From positions 156,662,501-156,726,500 of the forward strand of contig JAZHRO010000063.1 in assembly GCA_037157565.1 (NCBI GenBank): a DNA stretch of 64,000 bases, given 5' to 3'. This stretch comes from Thalassia testudinum (taxonomy: Eukaryota; Streptophyta; Magnoliopsida; Alismatales; Hydrocharitaceae). The position numbers and the translations under genes were made by a program. Under the pieces are notes generated by a model that was given only the letters and a program-made list of their open reading frames with translations, made no database searches and was not told where the DNA came from. Each line of letters starts with the position of its first letter. Position 1 is the first letter of the stretch. Shown here in pieces: positions 1 through 10,261 of this stretch.

Positions 1-1149
1 TGAGGTAGAGGTTCTTTTGGAAGGGAGCTAGACATAAGGGTAGATTCTTGCAGCCTCTCAAATGGGATCAGATCTGCTATCCTAAAGAGAGGGGTGGTCT
101 TGGGATTAAATCCCTGAAGCATTTTAATGATGCCCTGCTACTTAAATGGGTTGTTAAACTGTTACAAGGTGACTTGAAGCAGTGGTTTGTTCTGATTAAA
201 GATAGATATGGAGCATCCAACAGCATGCTGTCCAGACTTTATTCCAATTATCCTTCTCCCTTCTGGAAATCTATGACTAAGGCATTGACTGATCACTTCC
301 ATCTACTGCAACCATCACTTGGAGATGGTAGGTCCCTCAGTTTCTGGAAGGAGGGATGGTCTGAACTGGGTGTCTTGAAGGAGCTCTATCCAAGATCTTT
401 TGCTGTAGCAGCTGACAAGGATGCCACTGTCAGCAAGGTCTGGTCCTACAGTAGCAGTAGCAGGAATCTAGATGGTGAGGAGTCCAGCAGAAGAGCTATC
501 CAGTTGTGGGAAGAAAAGAGAAGGCTTATATCAGACCTTGAGAGCTTCAGACCTAGGCCTGGAGTGGAGGACAGATATCTGTGGGAGGGGATTTATAGTG
601 TCCAATCTAGCTATAACAGAATGTTGAGCTTTGAAGATGGTTGGAGACATGATTCCATTAACAAGAAGATCTGGTTGTTAAAAATTCCTCTCAAGGTACA
701 AATTTTCCTCTGGCTATGCAGGAGAGATGGTTTAATCACAAGTGATCTACGCCACAGAAGGTTGGGTACTAATCAGCATGTTTGTTTTTTGTACGAGATG
801 AGTACTGACAATGTAAATCACCTCCTTTCTTCTTGCCTTGTCATTGATGCCATATGGAGAAAAATTTGTCAGGAGCCATTACCAGAATGGGATTCTATCT
901 GGCACGGGTTTGAGGTGAGAGGGAAGGCACATGTCCACATGGCTACTACTATTTGGTGTGTATGGAAGGCAAGGAATGAGAGACTTTTTCAAGAGAGGCC
1001 GGTATGTTGTGAGAGTATTGTAAGAGAGTGTTGGTCCCTTATACACTCTTGGGGATCCTTTTTGTAATTTCCCTTACGTTGCACATAATATACCGCTTCG
1101 GACTACTATCGTAAGATGATAGCTCTCCTTTCTGTTTCAAAAAAAAAAA
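1..1149 (+). mobile_element. LINE (L1-like non-LTR retrotransposon), 3' end only
   Basis: The window opens inside a LINE. The C-terminal ORF2 region runs to a TAA at 1065-1067, followed by about 70 bases of 3' UTR and a run of 11 A at 1139-1149. Directly after the A run the sequence becomes the U3/R part of a gypsy-type LTR that is present again, uninterrupted, at 19381 onward, so the LINE landed in the 5' LTR of element A in the same orientation. The 5' end and the left target duplication are outside the window. 3' junction with poly-A is a standard LINE signature. Confidence 0.88.
3..1067 (+). pseudogene. LINE ORF2 C-terminal region (post-RT plus zf-RVT)
   Basis: This is the tail of a plant L1-type ORF2 (endonuclease-RT protein that copies LINE RNA at the nick). 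The visible part starts after the RT core with the typical F-L-W then K-W-D then K-E-x-G-G-L-G-I block (about 48-110) and continues into the zf-RVT domain around residues 190-275 of the open stretch that starts at 48, with the I-W-x-L-K-I-P-x-K-x-x-x-F-L-W signature near 670-715. The zinc-binding pattern is damaged: the expected second cysteine of the C-x2-C pair is tyrosine (C-F-L-Y near 783-795), while the later histidine and cysteine (H-L-L-S-S-C) remain. An in-frame TAG lies at 6-8. Together these suggest a dead copy. The family call is firm, the catalytic core is not in view. Confidence 0.85.
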
Positions 1150-1880
1150 TGCCCCCACTCCTTACAACTATAAAAGGAGACCCCTACCCTACGAATTTCT
1201 CATCCCTTCTCTTCTCTCACCACTACAAAGCTCTAAGGGCTTGTCCCACACCCGAGATGCTCCTCTAGAGTAGAAATCATAATTTTTCCACCTTCATCCC
1301 CCTTCGTGGAGCATCCTGCAGTTGTCCTCTCTATGCATTTGGGAAGTAGATCCTGCGATGATGACGACGTGCTACTTCATTCCCATTCCTCCCACTTCAT
1401 CCTCCTTCCCGCTCTGTTCCCCATCTTCTAGATGTCGTCCCGTTCGGCTCGTCCTCTAAGCGATCGTCGAGGAGGATACTTTTACCTCCATTCTCTTTAC
1501 TGCTTCTTAGAGTAGATTTACTACCTTCTAGTGTAATCATTTCCTGCTTTCTAGTCATAATGAGTAATGTGATGAACAATTTCTAATAATGAAATCCATG
1601 TTTATTCTACATCCCTTTTGCTTTTATTTGCAATATTCTCTCTCTCTCTCTTATTCATTATTTGTTAAATAGATAGTTAGTTTCCGACCAGCTAATTTGT
1701 TTCGTGACAAACAAACAAAACACATATTTTTAATCAAACGTCTACCACCCTATGTTCGACTCGGAACTTCTTTACGGATTTTTCAATATAAATTTTATCT
1801 GTTGGACATATTTCTTCACTACTCGAACTACAACGACGGGTTTTCAAATCCAACTCCGAATGCGTAGTTTTCCGACATCA
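1147..1880 (+). repeat. 5' LTR of element A, 3' part only
   Basis: This stretch aligns along its whole length with 19381-20114, the last 734 bases of the 3' LTR of A, at roughly 90% identity by eye. It ends with ACATCA at 1875-1880, matching the ACATCA end of the other copy and complementary to the TGATGT start of the LTR (18303). Six bases later comes a tRNA-Asp-type primer site. The 5' part of this LTR lies upstream of the LINE, outside the window. Confidence 0.88.
1169..1175 (+). promoter_or_regulatory. TATA box of A-type LTR
   Basis: TATAAAA followed by GGAGACCCC. The same context recurs in the J LTR (25529) and in sense orientation in C (16607-16613). The 3' LTR copy of A is mutated to TATGAAA (19404-19410). 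It probably marks the U3/R boundary about 700 bases before the LTR end. Confidence 0.6.
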
Positions 1881-1886
1881 ATATTT

Positions 1887-1904
1887 TGGCGCCGTTGCAG
1901 GGGA
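1887..1904 (+). other. Primer-binding site of element A
   Basis: TGGCGCCGTTGCAGGGGA matches, with one change, the complement of the 3' end of plant tRNA-Asp (usual form has GCCGGGG). It lies 6 bases after the LTR end, as expected for minus-strand priming in Ty3/gypsy elements of the Athila group. Confidence 0.85.
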
Positions 1905-2824
1905 TGCGACACTCTTTGATTTTTCGCATTTTTCTGACTTACGAATCGTTTACCTTACTTCTCTCCTTTCTTATTGTGATTGCAGGTACTCTTTTGAGAC
2001 AAGCAAAAGCGGTATATTGGAGCAAAGTGCTGTTGAAGGTTTTGTAAGTTTACTCCCACCTCCCACCTATTAGATTTCATTCCACCACATAATAACACAA
2101 ACATAAATCAACCTAGGTGTTCTTATAAACCCTAAGGTTAGTTTTGATTGTTTGTTTGACACCAACACACACCTTACCCTCCGCATTTAAAAAGAAAAAT
2201 TAAAAAAATCTCACAAAGGTACACAACCTCATCTGATTTTCAAACTCAATCGGTAAATCGATCTTTGGAACCGGTACACACACCCAAACAAATAATTGAG
2301 TAGAAATCAGATTAGGTAATCACTTGTGTGCCTAATTAAGTGGCGCAATAGGCTGTTTGTTTGAGTTGATTGGGTCGCACCACTTCAACTAAAATCAACT
2401 CATTAAGCAGCTGCCACATAGGTTCAACTTTTAGGGATTTACTAAGCACTCCACATTCTTTTATGCTTCAAAGGAAAACATCTTCACCCGTGCTTTCAAA
2501 ACCTGGTGTGCCAACAAAACTTGATTGAAAATACCTAAAGTTGAATCCTAAAAGCTACTAAGCAAGATTTGAACCCTAAATTCATCGCATAAAAAATAAT
2601 CTTGCTTGAAAACCACTGGTTGTGCACAGACACACACACATCAATCAATCATTAAGGGCACAACCCAGATAAAGGGCCCATCACATTCCAAAGCACATTC
2701 AAACCTAACCCTAATTAAAACAGAGTAGACATTGGCCTTAAGGATTTGACTAGCTCTTCGGAGCCCAAAATGAGATTATTTTCCATTAGTCTATTTCTAC
2801 TATTCAATCTAATGTCTAGCTAAG
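1905..2824 (+). other. Untranslated leader of element A, left part
   Basis: No coding frame is visible. The first 450 bases match the leader of element J (26245-26749): CACTCTTTGATTT after the PBS, a pyrimidine stretch ending in TGTGATTGCAG before GTACTCTT (1976-1992), and a run of A/T-rich, ACAC-rich sequence. The leader is broken at 2824 by the insertion of B and resumes at 13198 after the CTAAG duplication. Confidence 0.6.
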
Positions 2825-5767
2825 TGTTAACGGGGTGAGATCGTGGTTTTAAAAGATGTTCATTGCAGTATAAACGAAATCACCTTGAAAATAAATAAGA
2901 AGTTTTTATTACTCGAAAGCCTAAGTATCTGAGGTCAAACACAGGGAGCAAATGGAATTTATTCACTAATCACAGTAATGTAATTCAAACACTCGAATTT
3001 ACTCAAAATCTAATTCAAACTAGAATGTATGAGTTTATGAAAATGTAGCAAAAGAAGAATTGGATGTCTGATTCTATAATCAGACGTCTTAAAAAGATAT
3101 GCTTCTTCTCTCTCTTCTTTAGCTCTTCTTTTCTTCTCTTTCTGCCTTCTCCTTTTTGCTTCTCTTCTTTCTTTTCTTCTTCTTTGGTTTTCCTCTGTCT
3201 TCATTCTAAGAGTCTCTTTCTTCTTTTCTCTACCTTTGGCTTCTCCTCTTTTCTTCTTCTTCATTTCTTCTTTGAACTTCTTTCTTCTTTGATTTCCTTC
3301 TCAGACTTTAGTCTTTCTTCTTCCTTGATTTCTCCTTCCTTCTTCCCTGCCTTGTGCTTTCTACCTTTGCCTTCCTCTTCTTCAGCTGCACCTTTGCTAC
3401 AGTGCTTCTTCTTCCATCCTTGTCTTCTTCTTCTACCTTCTTCTTCCTCTGCAGTCTTCTTCCTTTCCTTCTTATTCTTCCTTCTTCTGCCTTATGCTTC
3501 TACGTTTGCCTCTTCCTTCCTTTTTTCTTCCTTAGCTTCTCTGCAGCCTCAACTTCCTTCTCTGCTTGGCCTTAGCTTCACCTTACCTTAGCTCTTCTTC
3601 TTTTCCTTCTTCTTCTTTCCTGCACACAATAGAGCAAAACCTACCCCTACCCTTCCTCACATACACTCTCTCTCTATTTCTCTCTTGGGTTTGCTCTCCC
3701 AGAGCCAGGTAATCGAGTCGAGTTTTGCGTGCCCGAGTCCAGGTGGACCGACGTGGGTGTGGTGTGCAAGGAGTGCAAGGTATATAGGTCAGGTACCAGG
3801 TCCGCGTAGGTGTGCGTCACGGACGAGGCGAGGGCATGGGCGAGGGACCTCACCCCATGTCGATTGAGGTGATAAGCTAAAAACAGAAATTCAATATAAA
3901 CCACTCACCATGCTCTTGAGTTCACGAGGTGGGACTAAAAGTCCCACCTGCTTCCTCATGCACACCCGCAGGAGACCTTTGCCCAATTGCCTCTGCTGGG
4001 TCACTCGCTAAGCTAATCTCTTGGCTGGATGTGTTTACGCACTCAACCCGTGCCTTCTGGGACTTTGATGCCTGGAGCACACAACCTGGAGCAAAGCTTG
4101 TGAGCTCTGTGCTTCTGCTTCAATGGTGGAAAGGGGGGTCAACCTGAAGTTCATGAATACGCCCTTGCGGCCTCATTAAACCAAATAGGGAGCTTCTCCG
4201 TGGCATGGTGAAGGTGCCTAGGTGGATGGCTGGCAGCGGGGCAGCCTAGGCATGCGTGCCTTGATCCCTTTGTGGCCGTGTTCATGGGTGTGTTCGGTGG
4301 GCGCTTAGGGAGGTGATGGCGGTCAGTGGAAGGGCAGAAGATGCTCAGTGGGTGATGATGGAGGTGATGAGGGGTCTGGCAAGGCGTGTGGAGGTGCGGA
4401 GCGGTGGATGCACCTCGCTGGTGGTTGGCCGGAGGTGGAGAAGATGGAGGTGGTCTGCGGCTTCGAGGGGTTGAAAGTAGAAATTAAGAGAGAGAAAATG
4501 AGGAGGGGTGAGAGAGGAATAGTTCTAACCTAGTTAAGTGGATGAAGGGAGAGAGGAGGTAGCTGGTCGTACCTGCCGCCACCGGAGAAGACATCCAGAG
4601 GAGGGAGAACGGCGATGACGATGGGGCTGGAGCACGCACGCGGGTATTGCATGATGCGGAGGAAAGAGACGAAGATGGCTCTGCCACTAGTATTATGGCA
4701 GAGCGATGACAAAGAGGAGGAGGACTCGTCGGAGCTTGCTGGACACCTGGCCGAAGGAGAAGGGAGGAAATTGAGGTGGTTCTCCAGCCAAGTCAAGCTG
4801 AAAAGGTACAGCTGAAGGTGGTGGACCTTTTATAGGCACTTGCAGGGGCTCTTATGCTTGGAAGACAAGCTTCCAAGCATAAGAGTCCTCACCAGAGAAT
4901 GAATTAGTTGGAGATCGAAATCTCTTGTGCGTTCACACGAGAGATTGGGTGCGAATCAGTGATTGGGATCTGGTTCATATGAAAGGGAATTCCTCAGAGA
5001 ATCTCCCTTCCAAATCTTGGAGATCTCTGAGGAATCAGGGAGCAATCCCCCTCCATTCTCTGAGGAATTAGTAGGATTCCACCACTTTAATGGCAGAGGG
5101 ACCAAATTATAAGAGTGGCGAGGAAGATAAGGGGGTTTGCGCAATAATTTTTAAAAGTTAGGGGCCAGAATGTAATTGGGTGGACTAATTTGCAAAGTAG
5201 GTCAAGATGACCTCCCCTTAGGTCCAAATTTTGGTACAAACCTAATTTGGACCTAAGAAATTCAATGGTGAAGTTGGATTTTAGGTTTGACCATGTTTGA
5301 CTGGACATTTTACATAAAAACTCAAATTAGGTCAAATAATGCGCTAAGACCCCAATCTTGGTCAAAATAGGTTTCAAAGGCCAATTTGATGTTTCTAACC
5401 CTAGGGGATATTTTCCATAAATTTTAGAGGATTTAATTGATTTTTATCCTTACCAAAATCTTGTTAAATTATGTAAGTCTATTTTAGGGTTACCAGATGT
5501 CATTTAATTCTTAGATTGCATATGAACCCATTTCTGATTGAGCCAACTCATTTTTATCTTATTCAGAACATTTGACCTATGTTTTTCCCTTGAGAAATCT
5601 CATTTATGTACTGTAATGGTAAAATTACAGTTTTACCCTTTATTTCATGTTTTCTTCTCAGAACATTAATTCCTTGAATTAAGCCCTTCTTTAGGTTATG
5701 TAGGAGCTTTTATTTACTGTCTCAGGTCAAAATGAGCTAGTTATGGCTCATGATGAGGTTCTCATCA
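2825..5767 (-). repeat. 3' LTR of element B (left copy)
   Basis: Minus-strand start TGATGAG at 5767 and end TGTTAACG at 2825. A TATA box (TATAAAA, sense) lies at 4834-4828. Close to the LTR 3' end, the sense strand is almost pure purine from about 3640 to 3080, full of GAA/GAAG, which produces long but meaningless K/E-rich and S/F/L-rich open frames on the two strands. Confidence 0.9.
4828..4834 (-). promoter_or_regulatory. TATA box of B LTR
   Basis: TATAAAA on the minus strand, followed by GGTCCACC. The other B LTR has the decayed AATAAAA at the matching place (12259-12253). Solo LTR b has the intact box at 30238-30244. Confidence 0.5.
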
Positions 5768-5804
5768 TATCCCATGCCTAGCTTTTGCTAGTCACTTAGC
5801 AAAA
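5768..5804 (-). other. Polypurine tract and adjacent stem-loop of element B
   Basis: On the sense (minus) strand, the inverted repeat TTTTGCTA / TAGCAAAA with a 6-base loop (5804-5783) is followed by AGGCATGGGATA directly against the 3' LTR start. The purine run primes plus-strand synthesis in this class. The same stem sequence flanks the tract of A (18266-18286) and of D (28990-28969). Confidence 0.7.
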
Positions 5805-7927
5805 TTTCAAGGTTTTAACTTCTGTTCTAGACCATGAGTTTCTTTTCACCAGTTACGATAAGTGCTTTTTCTTTTTCTTCTGATTAGGTTAGAATGCTGA
5901 CAATAGGACTAGAGGTACTCAAGGACCAGCAAAAATTTAGACCTGACAAGCTTTAGCCTCGGTCCTCCGCGAAGGTTTTTAAGGCCCACGGAAACTATCC
6001 TAGGGTTCGTTGGACTCTGCGATTAACGCACCCGTGCTTGACATATTTTTAGCCTAGGTTTAGTTTGCAGTGCATTTTGTAAGAGAGAGGCAGAGGATTT
6101 ATTTGTTTGCAGAGTTTTCTCTCTCTTTTCTTTTTATTTTTAGCTTCGGATTAGCTTCTCAACATGGTCTGTATCGGATTCCTTGTCCCCATCATCAATC
6201 CTCAAAGGTCCCTAACAATCAATGCTTCGTGATAGCATCGCCCATGACAACCCCCAGAACCCTGGCTTTCGAGATTTCGAGATAATCCCACCCATGGCGT
6301 TCCGTGGCTGAATCCAGACCCTGGCAATCGACATTTCGTGATAATGCCACCCATGGTATCTAAACCAGCAGAGTGCTTACATGCCCCCGGTAGGACATTT
6401 AAATATCCTAGGAGACAAACACCGAGGAGACAATATGTTATTACGCATCTTTTAGAGGAATTTCCCACCTCTCTACATCGGAAACTCATCCAAATCGACT
6501 TGTGTTGATCGGTCGCTCCTAATCTAGGCAACTTTTTCAGAACACTTAAATGCTTTTGCATGATTTTGATAGTTATGCGCACTGAACCAGACTGTGTGTA
6601 GGTTGGGGTGCTTAGGTTACTGAATCCTGGAAATCGAAGGTTAGTTAACGAGGTCGAATTCTCCATAAGCCTTAGACCTAATCCTTAAGCTTCTCATTTT
6701 CCCCAACCTCTTGAGGATTATCCAGATCTTAGCAGATACTTGAATTTTTAAGCCTAAGAGTCTAACCCAAAAGGCCTAAGATCAGCGTTCCTACTAATCT
6801 CTTTTTGTGTGTCATTAGCACTTTTTTTTTCTTCTTTCTCTTTTTTTTTGATGTGGTCTAGAACTTCAGTTAATTCCTTAATCTCTTACTAATGACTATC
6901 TCTTTTTTCTTTTTCATTTTATGTTCCATTTGGCTTTTTGCTCTTTTCCTCCTCATGATTATGTGGCTCTAAAATTTTCTCCCTCCTCCATTGTTTGTTC
7001 TTTTTTATAATTTTCTTTTTTTTTTCTGGTATTTTTGACATATGTGAATTTTTTCGTGAGAATCCTTCTGACTTTTCTTGGTTTTGTATGTATGCACTTT
7101 ACCACCCCCCCACGCCTAAGTTTTGCAATGTCCTCATTGAAAATGGTGGGTGTGAAACAGTATTGGGTCTAGGGACTTAGAACAGGATATGTCGAGTGGG
7201 TGAATGGATCGGAAGTGACTTTTGTGGACAATTTCAAGCTCTAGTACGTGTACCAGAGGTGGGATCGACTGTCTAAGGATGAACTCAAGGTACAATAGAT
7301 GTAGGGTACAGACAGATAATCAGACGGATCTTGGGTTTTTGGAATGATGGGTTGCCTCCCGTTAAGTGCTAAATGAAATGCCTTCAGCCGAGCGGAAAAT
7401 GTGATGTAGAGGGAGTGGTCAGATCAGTAGAATTTTGTAAAATAAGGACCTTGATTAAGAGCCTGGTTGGTCTAACCAGGTGCTTGTTCAGATCAGTGGG
7501 TTGATGATGCAGCCAAAACCCTATCAGTCTAGTGGGTTGATAGATGTAGATCAACAGATGTGGAACCCACCATATGCAATGAAGCTCTGATGGATGTGGA
7601 AATGGAAACTCGGGTTTAGGTTGAGTCGAATCAGCTCGGTCAGAGTAGGGGTCCAAAAAATGATCAGTGAATAATGTGGAAACCCTACAGGGGTGATCAG
7701 AGAATGATGGAGCATAATTTTCAGTCTGATCGATGCCCGATGCCTGGCATATATGTGGAATTGAATCATCTGCAATTGACTCAGTGAGAGGTGAATCAGA
7801 ATAGAAATTGAGTCCGATTGCGAGTCAGAGTTGAAAATGGGTTTTGATCGATTCTGTATGAGTGGAAGAGGTGGCTTCAATGAAAATTGTGTACGAGGGC
7901 TTTACTAGAAAGGAATGACAGGTGGTT
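5805..7927 (-). other. Non-coding 3' interior of element B with short degenerate repeats
   Basis: I see no supportable coding frame. Three related units of about 42 bases lie at 6207-6248, 6257-6298 and 6316-6355. In plus orientation each reads roughly CCCTGGC, then TTTCGTGATAAT, then CACCCATGG. A similar single unit is in D near 32135-32185. A T-rich stretch covers 6810-7070. Small open frames here overlap each other and show no recognisable domain. Confidence 0.5.
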
Positions 7928-9096
7928 TCATGTAGAGTCCTCATTTTCTCCGATATCATGGTCAGATTCGAGATCGTCGGAGAGTTTGCGAAAATCAAGT
8001 TTTGAATAAGATTCAAGATCATGAGTTTCACCATAGAATAAATCATATGATGTAGATTCAGCAGCCTGACTTGGGTCCAGCCTATATGTGAATTCTGAGC
8101 TTAAAATGGTGTCCTTATCTATTCTAGGCTCAAGTTTTAAGCTGGTAGGACAGACCCAATTGAAACCCTACTCGTCCAACTCCTCGGTTTCTGTATTGTA
8201 GATTGGCATGACTTCCGAAAAATCAATTTGTCTCTCTGAGGATGTTGGTGAGGGATATTCATCAAATAAAAGACCAAAATCAAATTCTTCATTGAAAATT
8301 TGATTTTCTTCATACGGGGCCTCGTAATCTTACTAATAGGTTTCAGATCCAAATTCTAGGCTTGGGATGTGGGTTAAATCACTAGGATCTAGGTCCAAAT
8401 TACCTTCGAGGGTCACCTTATCAGAATAAGGCGCAGAATTTACACCCTCGAGAGGTTAAGTTCTAATCTCATTATTGTAGGAGTCTTGGAATTCTAAGCT
8501 TGGTGATTCATTGTCTAGGGTTGGCTCAACATTGTGTTCTCCTGCAATTTCCCAACCTAATTCAAAATCAGGCATGTTGTATTCTATCTAGGTTGGGAAT
8601 TCACAACCACTTTGTGCCTCAAGCCTGAGATCTGGGAAATCAGATTGATCCTCGATATTGTTCCAAGATGGTTCATCCTCTATTTGTGGCATATACAGGT
8701 ATTTCTAGTCGATAATTTGTTTAATAATCTCATCATTTCCTCCAATTTTTCAAGATCATCTTGGTGTTGTTCCCAAAGTATAGGATTTGTTATGCATTGA
8801 AGGTATTCAAAGTTGTGTAGTTTTTCTATCTCAATGTATCCTATTATGAGAATGTCTTGGGTTGATACGTTGGTGTCTTCAGTCAATAACACTTGGGCAC
8901 AAGTTATGATGAAGGTTGTGGTTATTGGGACATCAACCTGAATGTCTTTTATTGGTGTTGAGGGTTTGTCTTCATTTTCATAGAATTTTAGGGCATCCTC
9001 AATCATCCTATCTCTCATGGATCTTCGGGATTCAGGTTTCTTGAATGGTAGTCTTAAGTGGTTTGGCTGCATATTTGGATCAATTGGTGGAATCAA
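7928..9096 (-). pseudogene. Acidic frame of unknown function in element B
   Basis: On the minus strand a frame from 9096 to 8680 encodes a mixed-charge segment with no domain I know. After a one-base shift near 8685 a second frame runs to a TGA at 7930-7928. This part is strongly acidic: many short runs such as D-E-S, E-E-F-D-F, D-D-L-E-S-D and E-N-E-D, spaced by aromatic residues. At least five in-frame stops (near 8590, 8460, two adjacent near 8330, and near 8182) show it is dead. Composition stays coding-like across the stops, with no frame drift, so it was probably once a single protein of some 350-390 residues. Element A carries a similarly acidic frame at 14060-14871. No function is assigned; a transcription-activator-like or gag-linked accessory role would be guesswork. 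Confidence 0.5.
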
Positions 9097-10240
9097 GATG
9101 TGGAATCAGAATTTGAATCAAGATGTAGAATCAAGTTGTGAAGCGAATAGATCTGAATAAAGAGTCCCACTGAAAATGTGTGTGTGTGCTCTAAAGAGAA
9201 AAGATGAGGGACTGGAGATGTTTTTGACCCAATCGAGGCACCCAAAGATGTTTGGATGACTATGGAGGTTCGAGGCGGATGATACCCCTGGATCAGAAAG
9301 TCTTCCACCTAAGAATTACCTGGGTAGCCAGAGAGGGAGGGTCTCGCAAAGGCCCCTACACGATAGAGCATCCCCACGGGTTACAGGATTTCCCCCACCC
9401 GACCTCTCTTGTCACTGAGATTCCAGGTAGACCAGAATGGGGACCTTGACCTCTTAAGTCTACCACTTTTAAAATCAAAGGTGCTTTAGGGTTTTCACTT
9501 GAACTTTAGATGTTTTGGTTTTGTGGCCTAATTAGGAGGTTGGTTGACTCAAAGGGTCAACTTCACCTGACCTGTCCTAAAGATGGCAGAATGATTCTAG
9601 GTTAAGCCCTAGAGATCACCCTGATTTGACTCCCAGGTTATTAGGTTCAAGATTTTAAGATTCAAGTGATTTTAGAGCTCAATTTTATGGTTTGTCTTGT
9701 TTAGATTTCTTCAATCAAGGGTTTGGGTAGCACACAAATGCGAGAGGGGTTTATTTCCTTTTAACAAGCATGTGTGACTAGCACTCCAAAAACCCTATTG
9801 TAGAAACCCTAATTTTGTTCTATTTTAATCCCCTTTTCTTTTCACAAAAGTTCTTTTTGGACTTAAAAGAAGAACTGTGTTGCCCGCGGAGATTAAGCGT
9901 GATTTCTATTAGGCATAGGAATTTGTGGGGTTGGCTCTAAAAATTGCTTCTACTTCAATAAGTTTTGAAAAATTTTCGCAAAATCAGGAAACCTTTGCCT
10001 TAAAGATGGTAATTACTATAAAAGATGGCAGTTGGTTCCTAATTTGGTTTCTTCCTTTTGTATTTTCAGAATTAGAAGATGGATTTTAGGGAAGGAGAGA
10101 GATTACCTACCCTGGAGTGGTTGACTTGCACAAGGGATCTTCTCATGAAATACCTCACAAGATCACAGCAAAACAAATAAGGCTAGTGTTCAAATATAAT
10201 AAAAAAAGAATGCAGAGATTAGTGATAAATTGCACGTTGC
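9097..10240 (-). other. Leader of element B
   Basis: This is the stretch between the primer site and the first recognisable frame. It is A/T-rich, with short overlapping frames and no domain. No splice sites or other signals could be supported. Confidence 0.5.
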
Positions 10241-10258
10241 TCCCCGGCAACAGTGCCA
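10241..10258 (-). other. Primer-binding site of element B
   Basis: On the minus strand TGGCACTGTTGCCGGGGA, three bases after the LTR end at 10262. It matches the tRNA-Asp complement with two changes, and is identical to the site of element J at 26227. Confidence 0.85.
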
Positions 10259-10261
10259 AAA

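Noticed and set aside
3064..3591. Plus-strand S/F/L-rich frame that looks like membrane segments
   Set aside because: It is the complement of the same purine tract, so hydrophobic runs are a composition effect.
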